Positions 23,501 through 34,960 of a stretch of 64,000 nucleotides of DNA are shown here, one piece after another. The stretch covers positions 1,550,001 to 1,614,000 of the forward strand of contig JADNRZ010000003.1 in NCBI GenBank assembly GCA_015501605.1. The letters run 5' to 3'. The notes under the pieces are model-generated. The model saw only the letters and a program-made list of their open reading frames with translations, ran no database searches and was not told where the DNA came from. Positions within the stretch are counted from its first letter, which is position 1, and the number at the start of each line of letters is the position of its first letter. This DNA is from Panaeolus papilionaceus. Lineage: Eukaryota > Basidiomycota > Agaricomycetes > Agaricales. A program made the position numbers and the translations under genes.

Positions 23501-24086
23501 TGACACTAGAAAGAATAGAGTAAGTGACATGCAGTATGAAGATGAGACCGGCTTCGTACCGAGGAGCAGGCAGACGATAGAGAGCTGTAAACAGGCAACC
23601 GTACTGCACGAATTGCAAAAGTGAAGCGGTTCCTAGAACAGACCACTGCCATGCCATTAGAACGTATCCAGATATGCAAAGCCATGAACGCACTTCAATG
23701 TTTTTTCTCTTCGCTACCTGTCCTGTAGTTGCCTCCCAAACTAGGGTGCCAAACCCGGCACATGCCAATACACGCATCAAGACCCAGAAGATACCGACCT
23801 CGAAGTTCAGCAACCATTCTTTGGCTGCATAGGTAGCAAAGACGAAAAGTACATTGGAGAACAGTATTCGAGGTATGTGCTTTTGAGGCAAGCTGATAAA
23901 TTGTTAGTACGATTGTATAACAACCACAGCCAGAACCGCTTTAACGACATGAGAAGTAGGTACGTTGTGTCGTGTCATGCAAAGGTGATTTGTAAATGAT
24001 ATTTCGAAATAAACTCACGATGTTGTCAGAACCTTGGATGGGTTTAAACTGATCTTTGTGCGAGTATGAGCATCTGGAGCGGGCAT
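20587..24086 (-). CDS. MSC2: CDF zinc transporter, MSC2/ZnT5 type, with long His-rich loop
   Basis: Cation-diffusion facilitator predicted to load Zn2+ into the ER/Golgi. Start ATG 24086 (MPAPDAHTRTKISLNPSK); intron 1 then joins SLPQKHIPRILFSNVLFVF. An extended N-terminal multi-TM block (24000-22980), absent from short CDF proteins, is what defines the MSC2/ZnT5 group. The CDF core starts near 22720 (KIFYFLMLNLCYMLVQMLYG, TNSLGLISD), continues with MAIGVGLLAS and YGYGRIETLSGF, then SSLGLAVNLFGMFAMGGHHHH. Between TM4 and TM5 of the core a His-rich cytosolic loop of about 330 residues (22180-21180) carries dozens of HGH/HSH repeats. The last TM pair (DTLGSVGVIISTLLIQWYGW, DPIASLFIAVLIAASVFPL) and cytosolic tail (LSTIEGLRSYTHARFWPKD) end at TGA 20587. 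Loop and length vary widely in this family. Confidence 0.9.
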
Positions 24087-24927
24087 GCTCGACGGGCTGC
24101 TTAGTAGATTCAACGAATGTTCAAAGTTCAAGTCAATAATAGACGTGACACATTCACCGGCTTAAACGAGCACAGTCACATTCTTGTCACGACACCTCTG
24201 ATCCTGAGCAATGCGGTACTCCTCGTTTGACCATAAACCCTCTTCACTTCAATACATTATCGAAATATTTTATAGCTTCGGCTGAAAATAATTCTATGAA
24301 ACACGCAACCGGCTCGAGCTCTGTGGAAATCCGATACATCCTTGCTCTGGATGTGCTAGTGTGTTTATTAATACAAGGGACAGAACAAACCGAAATATGG
24401 TGAACAAACGAAGAGATCAAATCGAATGCGTCTTTGCTGGATGTGCTTGCATAAAATGGTGGTCTATGAACGAATCTTGAACAACTCCATGAACTCACTC
24501 GTCGCAATTGATTCTAACCGGAGAACGGATCGGGAAGCATTGACTCTTCTGGACTTGGGGACTCGCCATCGTGTTGTTGACCGGGGACCCCCTTGCCAGC
24601 AAATCGAAAAATTAGGGGAAATCAGGGTCGTGTACGCATCGGAGCATTGGAAGTATGGCTCGAATTCATGCAATATATATCCCGGTAAGCGAGTAGGTAA
24701 GAACCTGATGCTCCTGATGGCCGTAATGGCGCTAACCTGACATAAACGCAAAATATAAAGAGCCTAGAACCAAGTGGTTTTTTTTCTCCAGCTTCCTTTT
24801 CTTTCCTTTCTATTCGTCTACGTGTCCCATACTCTCCTTGACCCAACTCTTGTCACTCTTTTTCCAAGACCCTTTGTCGCAGGAAGACCTGCTTAACGAC
24901 CCCCTTCCCCGACCGCTTGTCCTCAGC
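24087..24927. promoter_or_regulatory. Divergent promoter region, MSC2 and DPBB gene
   Basis: About 840 bases between two divergent starts. On the + strand a TATA-like TATAAAG at 24754-24760 is followed by a pyrimidine-rich leader (24778-24830), fitting a core promoter for the secreted protein gene starting at 24928. No convincing ORF. Confidence 0.45.
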
Positions 24928-25902
24928 ATGAGGTTTCTCATCTCAATCATAACGGTCTCATTGGCCTATGCAGTAGGTCTGGCTGCCGCTGCAAATCCTC
25001 ACCCGGAGGTTCCTCCTTCCTGGCGTCGACACCATGCCCATGTGGCCCATCTCGACAAGCGAGACAACCCCGATGTCAACATTACCACCAGGTCCCTAGA
25101 ACGCCGGTTCGGACCTGCTAGGTATACCTTCTATGATGCTGGTCTTGGTGCTTGTGGAAAGGTCAACTCGAATAGTGATTATGTAAGTCTCTGCATTGTC
25201 ACCCGGAAGATAAGCTGACCCATACTTGCAGATTGTTGCCCTCAATCAAGCAGTGCGTATATTTCTCATTAGTGGTCCAACTAGTCAATCTAACTCTACA
25301 ACATAGCAATGGGCTGGTGGTGCTAATTGTTTCAAGATGATCACTGTAAATATCGGTGGCAAGTCGACACAGGCACAAATCACTGACCTGGTAAGGCTTA
25401 CATGTCCGAAGCACGAAGTTGTATATTCACGTCTATTGACCAGTGCCCTGGCTGCCCATTCGGAGGTCTGGACTTTTCTAGAGGACTGTTTGGATACTTT
25501 GCTCCAGAATCTGTCGGTGTTCTGAGCGGAGAGTGGTTCTTCGGTGGTGGTGGGCCGCCGCCTCCCCCGCCGCCTCCTCCCCCTCCGCCGCCGCCTCCTC
25601 CACCGCCTCCACCACCTCCCCCGCCGCCGCCGCCACCACCACCGCCTCCGCCTCCTCCCCCACCGCCGCCACCTCCATCGTCTAAGTTGAATAACGCCAA
25701 AAGCGCGCCCACAAGCTCATCGCAACCAGCATCGCGCGCTTCTTCGAGCGCTCCAACTTCAAGTACTGTTACACCAGCCTCGACGCCAGCAGCTAAGGTG
25801 GCCCCACCCCTTCAAGGTCCGAATAATCTCGAACAGATTCGGGCTGTGTTCACCCAATTAGGCGCCCTTGCTATAGTGGCCAATAATAATGGCGGGAACT
25901 AA
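24928..25902 (+). CDS. Secreted RlpA/expansin-like DPBB protein with 41-Pro run
   Basis: Four exons (24928-25182, 25232-25252, 25307-25390, 25444-25902) in phase give 272 aa. An N-terminal signal peptide (MRFLISIITVSLAYAVGLAA) is followed by a short pro-region with a Kex2-like KR (HLDKRDN) and ERR site. The double-psi beta-barrel domain spans about residues 60-135: ARYTFYDAGLGACGKVN, YIVALNQAQWAGGANCFK, KSTQAQITDLCPGCPFGG, LDFSRGLFGYFAP, as in barwin/RlpA/expansin-like fungal proteins. Next come GEWFFGGGG and 41 consecutive prolines (25555-25677), then a Ser/Thr/Ala-rich tail likely O-glycosylated, ending LGALAIVANNNGGN. There is no catalytic proof; such proteins bind or loosen wall polysaccharide or inhibit proteases. 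The proline codons are mixed (CCG, CCT, CCA, CCC). Confidence 0.88.
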
Positions 25903-27010
25903 TGACCAGCTCATCAGCATTTGATATACTTTTTGCCTTGGACTTAATTTGCTTTCTCCTTAAGTTGGACATTTATTTGACGTTGGACATAGTTGCACAC
26001 GGCTCATTATCTTTCAAGTCATTCTTCATAGAACCTACATTACACTTTACTATCTTTCTTGGAACATTGCCATTGGGACAATTTTGGAATCACTCATTCT
26101 ATCACTAGAACTTGCATCTACATAGAGCGTTGATATCATTTTTACACTGTTGGACTGGCTGTTGGTAGCCTGTCGTTGATAATACACATTGATGTTTGTT
26201 TTATGCTATCTCCAGACAACCACTTCTCTTGGACGGGTGAAGCCTTGCTCCCAAATGCGTACCAGAATCTGGCAAGGCCCAAAGTATAATTCGTCAAAGG
26301 AACACAGGTGTGCTTGCGATTGCGATTGCAACGCCAGTGCCCTTTCCATCTCTGTGCTATGTCTTTGTTTATCCTCTGCTCTATGAGCGATGCCTGTAGT
26401 GTATCGATATACTTGATGTACTTATCGTGATCAGAATTGGAAAGCTTGAGCGCCTCCGAGTTGACAGTGAAGCATCGGCATAATTAGATCGTCAGGGTTA
26501 GCCACCTCTCAGTGAATCTCGTGATCGAGTCCACTGGCAGTTAGTGCTATCGTTCAGGCCAATTAGTGACAGACAAGAAATCGCTCACCCGTCTTATTTT
26601 TTGAGATGAGCTTAATGACAAGAGTTACTTATAGAGAGGATAAGGACGATATCAAGTAACGTTTCCACTGGCAGATTCGAACTCGTGAGCCATCGAAGAT
26701 CATCAAGGTGGCTTGTAGCGCTCGATTGCCCATTGATCCTCATCTCAATATGGGAAATGTTTTACTTAAAACGGAAAGTAGCAACATCGAGAGGTTGGTT
26801 GCTGAATCCCGCGATGTCTTGCTGGTAGAGCGTCAAAGAGCACTCAATCGGTGGTTTTATGTAAACTTCCTAATCGAAGTTAGGTGACCGGCCTCACGGT
26901 AACCGGTTAGCCGTGATTCAGTCTCGGACATGCCTTAGACATGACCTTATACTTATCGTTATCTCCCTCTGCAACCCTCTCTCAGACCTCAGTCACGAGA
27001 AAGGTAGAAC
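25903..27010. other. Intergenic with minus-strand coding remnant
   Basis: 1.1 kb. 26380-26470 resembles 28570-28653 and 36515-36560 (the D-x-D-K-Y remnant, listed separately). 26640-26880 has tRNA-like words (TGGTAGAGCG; antisense GAGTTCGAATC) but no foldable tRNA. The 3' flank of the DPBB gene is at the start. Confidence 0.4.
26380..26470 (-). pseudogene. Remnant 1 of a D-x-D-K-Y coding segment
   Basis: Minus-strand frame reads LKLSNSDHDKYIKYIDTLQA. It matches, at DNA and protein level, the segment at 28570-28653 (KLFEPDPDKYSKHIDTLK) by about 75% over 80 nt. Family unknown; no complete gene visible around it. Confidence 0.4.
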
Positions 27011-28315
27011 ATGGAGCCTCCCAATAGGATTCCTTTATCGGAACTAACACTTCGAAGAGCAACTCGTGATCAGATTATCGAGTCCAGGAAGCGCTCTTTC
27101 GATGGATTTGCACGTGGGACAACCCTGGAGGAATACCTCGCCAGAGATGACTCGATGGACTCATTACCATCTGCCTTGAATGGGCGTGTGTCAGTCTGGT
27201 AGGTTTATTGATCTCCAAGCTCTCAAAATCAAGTTTGATAATGCGGTTTACAGGGTTCTCGCTCACCGAGATTCACCGACTGGCAACTTTCTCTGTGCAT
27301 GCAGAACGTTGAGTACAGCCGACCTGATTTACTCGAGTATGTGGCTCATGTAAGTCATTAAAGGTTCAAAAGAGACGCTTCAATCATCCGAAAACCTCAC
27401 AACGTCGTCGAATCGGCCGTCGGGTATGCCATCGCCTCGGTCTTCACTCCAAAAGCCAACCGCAAAAAGGGTTACGCATCGCACATGATGCGCCTGCTGC
27501 ACTGGGTGCTAGCGCCCCAATCTGCTCTCCCGAGGCAGTTTCCACCGGAGTGGGGTGCGCCTCCCCCTAGATGCGACGACTTTGTTGGTGATGCAGCCTT
27601 TTCTGTTCTTTACAGCGATGTCGGGTACGATTTCTATCATCTTTCCGGATTGCTTCCAGGAAGTCAGGATGGTTGGGTAGTCCAGCGACCATCGACAACT
27701 GTATGGGATGTTTCGAAAACCTCCACCCATGCAAATTCCTTCGGTACCACACACACTGAAAACTGGAAGTGGCTTTCTTTTCAGGATATGTCCCGAGTAT
27801 GGGACCTTGACGCGGATCAGATGAAATCAGATCTTGCCGATTACGCCTTCTTGGATGGGGAAGAATCGGTATTCTGTTTTCACCCTGGGAAAGGAGTCGC
27901 TGATTATCAAGTCCAGCGTCTCGAGGTGTATTGGAGAAAGGTACAGCCTCCTCTTCGACACTGGGGCGTATATCTTGCACCGGAAGACTCGCCAACCACT
28001 GCTCTTGATAACCAATCGCTATCTACCTTCGCATCATGGACAGTAGAATACCGACCCCCCACCGTCAATTCACTGGTTATCACCAGGATACGAGCAACGC
28101 GCGCCTCTTTCAAGGCTTTGATGCCGATCATCCTCGAATTTGCGGACCGACACGGCATATCCGAAGTCGAAATATGGAATTTAGAATCTTCGCTCACGAA
28201 ACTCGCGACAGAGATGGGAGCGAAAACATTTGATAGGGAAGACCATCTTCCGTCGTTCAAGTGGTATGGTATCGAGGATTCGACACGTGTTACATGGGCG
28301 TTCAATGAGAAGTGA
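27011..28315 (+). CDS. LYC1: LYC1-like lysine/GNAT acetyltransferase, paralogue B
   Basis: Paralogue of the gene at 18795-20155 on the opposite strand. Exons 27011-27198, 27254-27307 and 27364-28315 in phase give 397 aa. Start MEPPNRIPLSELTLRRATRD; then QIIESRKRSFDGFARGTTL, WVLAHRDSPTGNFLCACRT, acetyl-CoA loop ANRKKGYASHMMRLLHW, DAAFSVLYSDVGYDFY, DGWVVQRP, VWDLDADQMKSDL, STFASWTVEYRPP, VEIWNLESSLTKLATEMGA, SFKWYGIE, and stop right after WAFNEK. Both introns sit at the same codons and phases as in paralogue A. Intron 2 uses a GTTGAG donor. Substrate (free lysine or a related amine) is inferred from family. Confidence 0.87.
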
Positions 28316-28419
28316 TTTTTTTTTCTTCGAACGCGTTCTTGTTCAAGTGATGCTGATTCTACCCTCTCTTTTTAGGTTCTCATGGTGTTAATAGCGTTCG
28401 GTTTTGTATGCTTAATTCG

Positions 28420-28660
28420 GAAAGCATTTAGCACTGCAAAACGCAAGAAAAGGCCGCTGGCGTTTATTGCTTCGTGCATGAAAGTGGTCGAGGGGACGGC
28501 AAGCAGCCTGTGCAATTGCTGCACCTACTCTCTCGTGATTCGAATTGAGGCGAGTTGGAAGGACCCGCTCCAGCTCTACCACCGATACCTTGAGTGTGTC
28601 GATGTGTTTGCTATACTTATCGGGATCAGGCTCAAAAAGCTTGTGCGCTATGTCTTGTTA
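28420..28660 (-). pseudogene. Remnant 2 of a D-x-D-K-Y coding segment
   Basis: Just downstream of the MMS22-like stop, a minus-strand frame of about 80 codons reads IAHKLFEPDPDKYSKHIDT, then LKVSVVELERVLPTRLNS and ends in stop near 28420. It has no ATG and no splice link to the MMS22-like gene that I can see. It resembles remnants 1 and 3, so it is probably a fragment of a dispersed gene or element. Confidence 0.4.
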
Positions 28661-28758
28661 CATGAGATTAATGCTACTTTATTTACAGTGAATTGCTAGT
28701 AATGCTACAAGAAATGCAAGAATATTGAGACGATATATCGAGTGGTGACAGCACAGTT

Positions 28759-31700
28759 CTATGAACGTGATGGTAGATTACGCCTCCAATCCGACCAAAA
28801 TGAGGGCAGTCGACTTTGAATAGCCGGAAACTCCAAGCAGGCATCAATAACATCAGCACAGAACAGATCATATTCTTGCTTCTCTGATGCATATTCGGGG
28901 GTGGTAAAAATTTTCTGTGGATTCTCAGTAAAATGTTACATCTGGTTTGAGCCCCAAAAGAAAATACATACCGACTGGTTTGTTCTTAGAATCGATAGCA
29001 TCTCCTTACAATAGTCCACACATTTAGCGCTTTCTAAAATGCTTGACGGATCTTCACTAGGCTCTGATAATAGTCGATGCGTATTCCGGAAAACGGCTGA
29101 GGTAATTTATTAAGCGGTGTTATCGACAAAAAGTAAAGGTTGGTTTACCTTTCAGTATGGGTAGTCGTAGTTCCTTGAAGTTGTCTTTAAAATCATAATC
29201 ACCACTGCTCGGGTTGGGGTGCGGGAGGCCATCCAAGTTCTGGAAGAGGGGGTGTTGCAGACCGTCAATAGAGAGTACAAGAGCAGTGTAGCGAGATTCC
29301 ATGTCGGTGTAAGTGGAAACAAGGGCATTCAAAAAGTTGGCAATGAAATGGGGTTTTAATTCCTTCATTCGGTGTTAGTAGTAGATAGTCCGAAGTTTTA
29401 GGCAAACATACAACGATGCAGTAAGCTTTTGGCTCCAGGCGAAGGACATAGTAGTAATAGCCAAGTACAATCCTCCCGATCCATGTCTTGTTAGCTACAT
29501 TTTGAGCTACATTCTTAACCGAAGCATCGAGCCATTCCTGTGATTTAATCCACTGGATAGAGCCGTATAATTAGCTCCGAAGGCATGGGCATAGACTTGC
29601 ACTGACCTTAGTGGCATCTCCTTCCACTGCGACCATGGATATAAACGATTTTATCCAAGCATCACAGGCGTCAGCCTGCTCTTCGAAACGATGTGCGGGA
29701 ACCTCCCTTTTGAGGGAAGCTGAGATAAAGCTGCCGACTTTCCATTTGTACTGCATTCTTGAATCTTTCAAAACCTGATGAACCCTTACTATGAGTGGTT
29801 GTCACAAGAGAAGGAGCCAGAAACTTACTGCAAGGAGTTCGCCCTCTTTGTCCATCCATGGCGGGGTCTCTTCAACAGGTGCATTACCCTTGAGTGCATC
29901 TGGAAGATCAATTGCATTCCAATCCAAATCCAAATCATCGAAGCCGTAGTCCTGACTCTCGGATTCTGCTGGTCGCTGGGGGGCAGGCTTTGGAGGCCGT
30001 TCAGGTGGCGGGATAGCTGCCATTCTCGCTTCGAAGAATGTATGATTAAACCTGAGAAATTCGTTTGTTGGTGTATCAGTCCTCCATAGCCATGTTGTTA
30101 TTAGGTTTTTCAAGCAACCTGACCAACGATCAGTGTGAAGCCCTGCGATGAACCCTGAATAGCTCACCTAATAATCCAGGTTCTGGGTATGACGACCTAC
30201 TGAGACAAGCTTCGGCGATCTGGCGAAGAGCGCCAACTAGCGTCATCGTTACCACGACCAAGTTACGCCGTCTCATCTTCACCTCCTTGCTGTCCGTCTC
30301 AGCTTCGGGCTTGATATTCCTCAGCTCGTTGGTGAGGGTGTCCGCGATTTCTGTAGCCCATGTCGTAATCCCACGGAGGCCGACCTTGTCGTTGACCATC
30401 ATCGTGCCCCATGTCATTAGCCCTCGCACAATGCCCAACCGTACGTCGTCATCAACGTCCGCAAAGGAAACATACTTTCGGGCTTGTGTCATTTTCGATT
30501 CGTGGTCGTTGGGGTCGAGATGTACTGCAACAGCAGCACCACATATACGATTGTAGAGCATCCCCATACCACGAGGGCCTGGAGGGTTGGACTTGGTAAA
30601 GGAAAGTGAAGAAACGGGTAGGAACATGGACGTGAGCTTCTTGAGGTTCAACGACGGTTTTCCGGTGGCAGGATTCACGCTATCTCGAATGGCATGTCCG
30701 ATCATTTTGAGGAAGTGAGCAAAAGCGGTGTCTCCGGGGTCGTAGGTCGAAAAGTTCTCCCAATTTCTGCTCTTGAAGAATTTGGGGTAGTCATCAACTT
30801 CATGTAGGAGGTTTGCGTAAAGTCGGGACTTGAAGATTCCAGAAAGGACGTTCAGGAAATCATACGATGCGGATTTCCAGTGCCATCGGTCCCGTAGGTG
30901 ATTACAGCGGGATATGAGAAGAGCGATATATAGATCTTGCTGCCTGCGACTGGCGGAATCTTGGCTGGAGACGGCATCAAGGCGGACCTTTTTCAAACCC
31001 GCGACAACGAGCTCCCAGCAAGCAGGCAACCTTGACTGAGTCGTGGCCACCCCATACTCGTTCAGCTGAGACAAAAAGCATAAACTAAAAATGACGCTCC
31101 AAAAGTCCTCACTTGCTTGCACACCAGCGGCCGGGATAAAGGCTTGTATCTGGGTTTTGATCAGTTCCCAGAAAGGATGGGATTTTGTGTTGGCTACGGT
31201 GACGCGTCGAGAATCCAGGACGTGAATGAGCCACACCCAGATTTCTGCAACGCGATAAGATGTAGGTGATCCTTCCAGCTCGCTCCCTTTTCGGAGTCCC
31301 TCGATGATATCCTTGAAACCAAACTGAAAGAGGAGTATTGTGAGACAAGATAACAGCTCCTTGGACGTTCCTGATGACACGGAGGGCAACAGTCCGTTGT
31401 GGGCAGAGAGACGTAGCGATAGCTCCACCGAAAACCAATAAAGCTGCAGCAGAGGTAGATCAACGGACGCCGGAGTTACGGACTTGAAATGCTCGACCAC
31501 ACGCGCGAGTTGAGGATTGATGCATTCGGACAATTCGCTGTACGATGCCGGTTCTCCTGAGGACATGAAAGCCGTGCAATAGTGATGAATGATATGGCCA
31601 AATTTCTGCCATGACGCACACAGGTCGCTTGTGTCAGGACTAGGGAGATCACCAGCAAACTCTAGGTACGAGTCAAAAATCTTGGGAACGAGGGTGCAGA

Positions 31701-34700
31701 AGTCGGAGAGAGGCATGGATGACGAAAGGTCGAAGTTTTGGAAGGTGTGGCTAATCAGTGTCGGCGCTGCTTGGGTCCCAGCAAGAGTGGATAACAGGTC
31801 GTGCAGATAACCACACCCAGTGTATGAAGAGGTTCCAAAGCCTTTTACAGCGGGAATTGTGGGCAAGTCGAAGTCACTAGGGATGCGTTGTTGGTGTCGC
31901 GCATTGGGGTCTGGGGTAGGTTCTTGAGGATCTTCTGCTGGCTTTAGTCGCACATCAGTGGTCCGTGGTGCTGCTGTGTTTCGAATCTCGGGATCAAGGT
32001 TAACGAGCCTGGGCCATGCCAGGGGATGGCGTTGGTGGATAATTGGAGTCGGAATAGAACGCGGGACCAAAGCTTGATGAAAAGTATCGTCCTTAAGATC
32101 GACGGTGATGAAGGCTGCTCGCCCTCTCCCCGAGCCAACTTGACCACCCGCTTCTGCAAAACAATAAACACCCGTAGCCTTTTCTCGTGCTTTGCGGCGT
32201 TTCTGGCGCTCTTTCCAGCCTAGCTTCATCTTTTGATGCATCAAAACTTCATTGGCATCCCTCTCCTCTTCGTCGGCATGGTATCCCGATGGACCAGGAT
32301 CCCTAGAGCTAGAGCCCCCGGCTTTTGATCTTTTACGAGACCCAGAAGCACCCTCTTTCGGTCGATAGCCACCTTTCATGGTCCCATGGCTATCAAAAGA
32401 TAGCAACGTCTGTCTCTCCTTCCCGTACCGCCGTGCACCATCTGTTGTAACGTCCAACCTGAACTTGGACCTGTCTTGTTTCGCTCCAGACGACGAGTGG
32501 CGTGTTCCACCTTTCGAACTCCGTTTGCTTCCAATCCGTGCGGGTCTATTAAGCATGTAGTCAATAAGACTAGACTCTCTGAATGCTGGAGATGGATGCC
32601 GAACACTGGGGCCAGTGGTCTCATAGAGAGGACCCATGTATGTTTCCAAGTCGTCTTCGGAGACATAGTCAGACTCCGAGGTATCCTCGACTAGGTGTAC
32701 GATGCGTGGCTGCTTCTCCTTGTGAAGACGTCGCCGACGAGGGGAACGTGAACGAGAACTACCGACTTTTTGATCTGTATCAGAGAGGTCGATGACATCT
32801 CTTTTTACAGGTGGTTCGTCTTCGCTGCTCTCCGTGTCACCTTTGATTTCGTTAATGTCCTTGGGGTTGTTGGCTCTCCGGATGCGCGATTGACCAGGAA
32901 GCAGAGGGTCGTTTGAAGGCTCAACTTCCACGCTTTTCTGTCGAGCGTTTTTACTGTTGACAGAATTCTTGGCATTCAAGATAGCGGAGATCATAGTCGA
33001 CGGATACATCCTCTTCAGAATCTTCAATTTAACTCCCGCGACGTTGGTGTCCTCAGGAGCAACGTCCATTTCAACACCTTGGTCTCCCGCATCAGACTGG
33101 GAGTGTATGGACATAACATCGTCGTCATTGTTGTTGGGGACGTCTTCTGTTTCGACTTCTTGTTGCTGTGGAAGTGGTGGTGGTGGTGAGTGCCGTATGT
33201 CGGGCGGGTCGATATGCATGTCTGAATGGTCATCATCTGCAGTTCCCTCATCCTCGACGGTGAGGCTGTTGTTGTTATTGTCATCATCGTCGTACTGGTT
33301 GAAATAGTCAGAAGGAATGCCAGATACCTGTTATAAGAAAGGCTTAGGCAAATCGGATATGCAAAAGGAAAGAATCATACTTACTTCTGGCGCTGGTTCT
33401 GGAAACTTGTGAGGCCTGTGAAGGCGACTCTTCGCAGCTTTTGCCTGAGCTTCCTTCTCCTGTTTCTTTTTGCGTTTTTCGGCACGCGCAAGGCGACGAG
33501 CATCTCTGGTGACCTCATCTTCCTCTTGCGACGAGATGTCTTCCCGCAGAATTCCTGGATACTCGATCTCTGGTTGCTTGTCCTCCTCTGGAGCAGCTGC
33601 CCTGACCTTCTGCTGTCGTCTCTCCTGCTCTCGCCAAAACCTCTCCTCATCTGGATCTTGACCTCCGTCATCAACCCAATTATTTTCCTGGCTTTCATCT
33701 TCGTCACTACCGACACGTTCTCCAGCGAAATGATGCCTTCGTATTGACTTGATGTTTACAATTGCGTCTGGGATTCCCTTCAGCTGTTTCTCGTACAAAT
33801 ACTTATCGGCGGTATATGGCTTCATTTGAAACTGATTGCGCGGCCGAAGAGGATATCGTTGCTCGCCCATGGGGTCTGGAGGGATTTCTGGTGGGTCAGG
33901 TTCTGGTAAACGATGTGATATGGCAACCGAGGGGAGAGGAGATGCTGTTAGTGGAGATAATGAAGAAGCGGGTAGATTATTGGCTGGGCTCGAGCGAGAA
34001 AGGGAGGGTGGAAGGGAGCTGGGCGAAGGAGATATTGGGTCCTGAGGCGACGAGAAAAGGGAAGAGGGGGACTGAGCCCGTTCATCAGTTGGGCTCTGAG
34101 GAAAATAAAGCTGCAAAGGTGACAATGTCCGTGATATGCCCTCGGATTTTGGGGAAGAAGGGTAGGGCGATGTCTGTGTAGGTGTAGTAGCGGGTGATAT
34201 TTGAGGTAGTGATGAAGAAAGACGTAAACTAGGTGATATAGAAGGGTAGTAACTGCGTGGAGGTATATTTAGAGGTGTGGTAGTTTGTACGGCGTCGTTC
34301 AAAGGAGGTAGCATCGCATCAGCACGATCCGGAGAAGGAGAGTTCCGATAACCCTTATGAATAGCGGGCTCAGGGGAGCGCAGGAGCAGAGGATCTTGCG
34401 AGTCCTCTGGCATATCTGAAAAACCAGGACTGCTCATCATTGCTTCAACATCTTCATGATTAGTTGGCTGAGACATTTCCACCATATTTGACATTGTAGC
34501 AGGAATTGGCGATTTAACCGCTGGGTCAACTGGAAAAGTGCTTGTGTTCGGTTTAAAATCGTGGAATAGCTATGAAGAATAAGCAGACATTAAATGATTA
34601 TTGACTCAGAACACACCTTTATACGTTTCCTCGGAGGGGTTTTGTATGAAGCCGTAGGATCCAAACTGCGTTGACGAGTCCTGTCGAGCTCCTCTGCCAT

Positions 34701-34745
34701 CAACTCCTCGACATCTGAAGTTTCCACATAGTCATCCTCGTCCAT
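28759..34745 (-). CDS. MMS22: Mus7/MMS22-family DNA repair protein
   Basis: Large nuclear protein acting with the Rtt101-Mms1 ubiquitin ligase in yeast (Mus7 in fission yeast) at damaged replication forks. Exon 1 starts at ATG 34745 (MDEDDYVETSDVEELM), ends TPPRKRIK, and a short intron leads to LFHDFKPNTSTFP. The N-terminal half is Pro/Ser/acidic and disordered, with the family motif RYPLRPRNQFQMKPYTADK then LYEKQLKGIPDAIV (about 33850-33760), Asp-rich stretches and several basic tracts (RKRSKAGGSSSR). The conserved helical C-terminal half starts near 31900 (GFGTSSYTGCGYLHDLL) and continues RNWENFSTYDPGDTAFAHFL, ATTWLWRT-like TWLWRTDTPTNEFLRFNH, KPHFIANFLNALVSTYTDM, ending FWSDWRRNLPSRS. Roughly 1750 aa, at least seven introns; the last few exon borders are approximate. 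Divergent from the gene at 34961. Confidence 0.88.
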
Positions 34746-34960
34746 TGTAAGTCAGCTATGACATGTAATTTTCTAAGTAATTATGAGCATTTAAAGCTTT
34801 TATATCAATATTCAAACACATACCTCTGTGATTTGCCTTGACTAAACAAGTCAACGCATGATGGTACTCTGCACGCGGCGTTCGTGTCCTCAGGGAAACA
34901 CGGTCCGTCACGTCATGTGAGTATTATCACTATCACACACACTCTTGACATGGTTGGACC
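34746..34960. promoter_or_regulatory. Bidirectional promoter, MMS22 / metallophosphoesterase
   Basis: Only 215 bases separate the two divergent start codons, so regulatory sequence must be shared or overlapping. AT-rich centre (TTTATATCAATATTC); no specific motif recognised. Confidence 0.5.

Noticed and set aside
25398..25712. Minus-strand frame with a long glycine run
   Set aside because: It is the exact antisense of the 41-proline codons and has no signal of its own.
26640..26880. tRNA-like words (antisense GAGTTCGAATC near 26690; TGGTAGAGCG near 26830)
   Set aside because: The T-stem flanking TTCGAAT pairs at only two of five positions and no acceptor stem can be drawn; the second word has no matching T arm.
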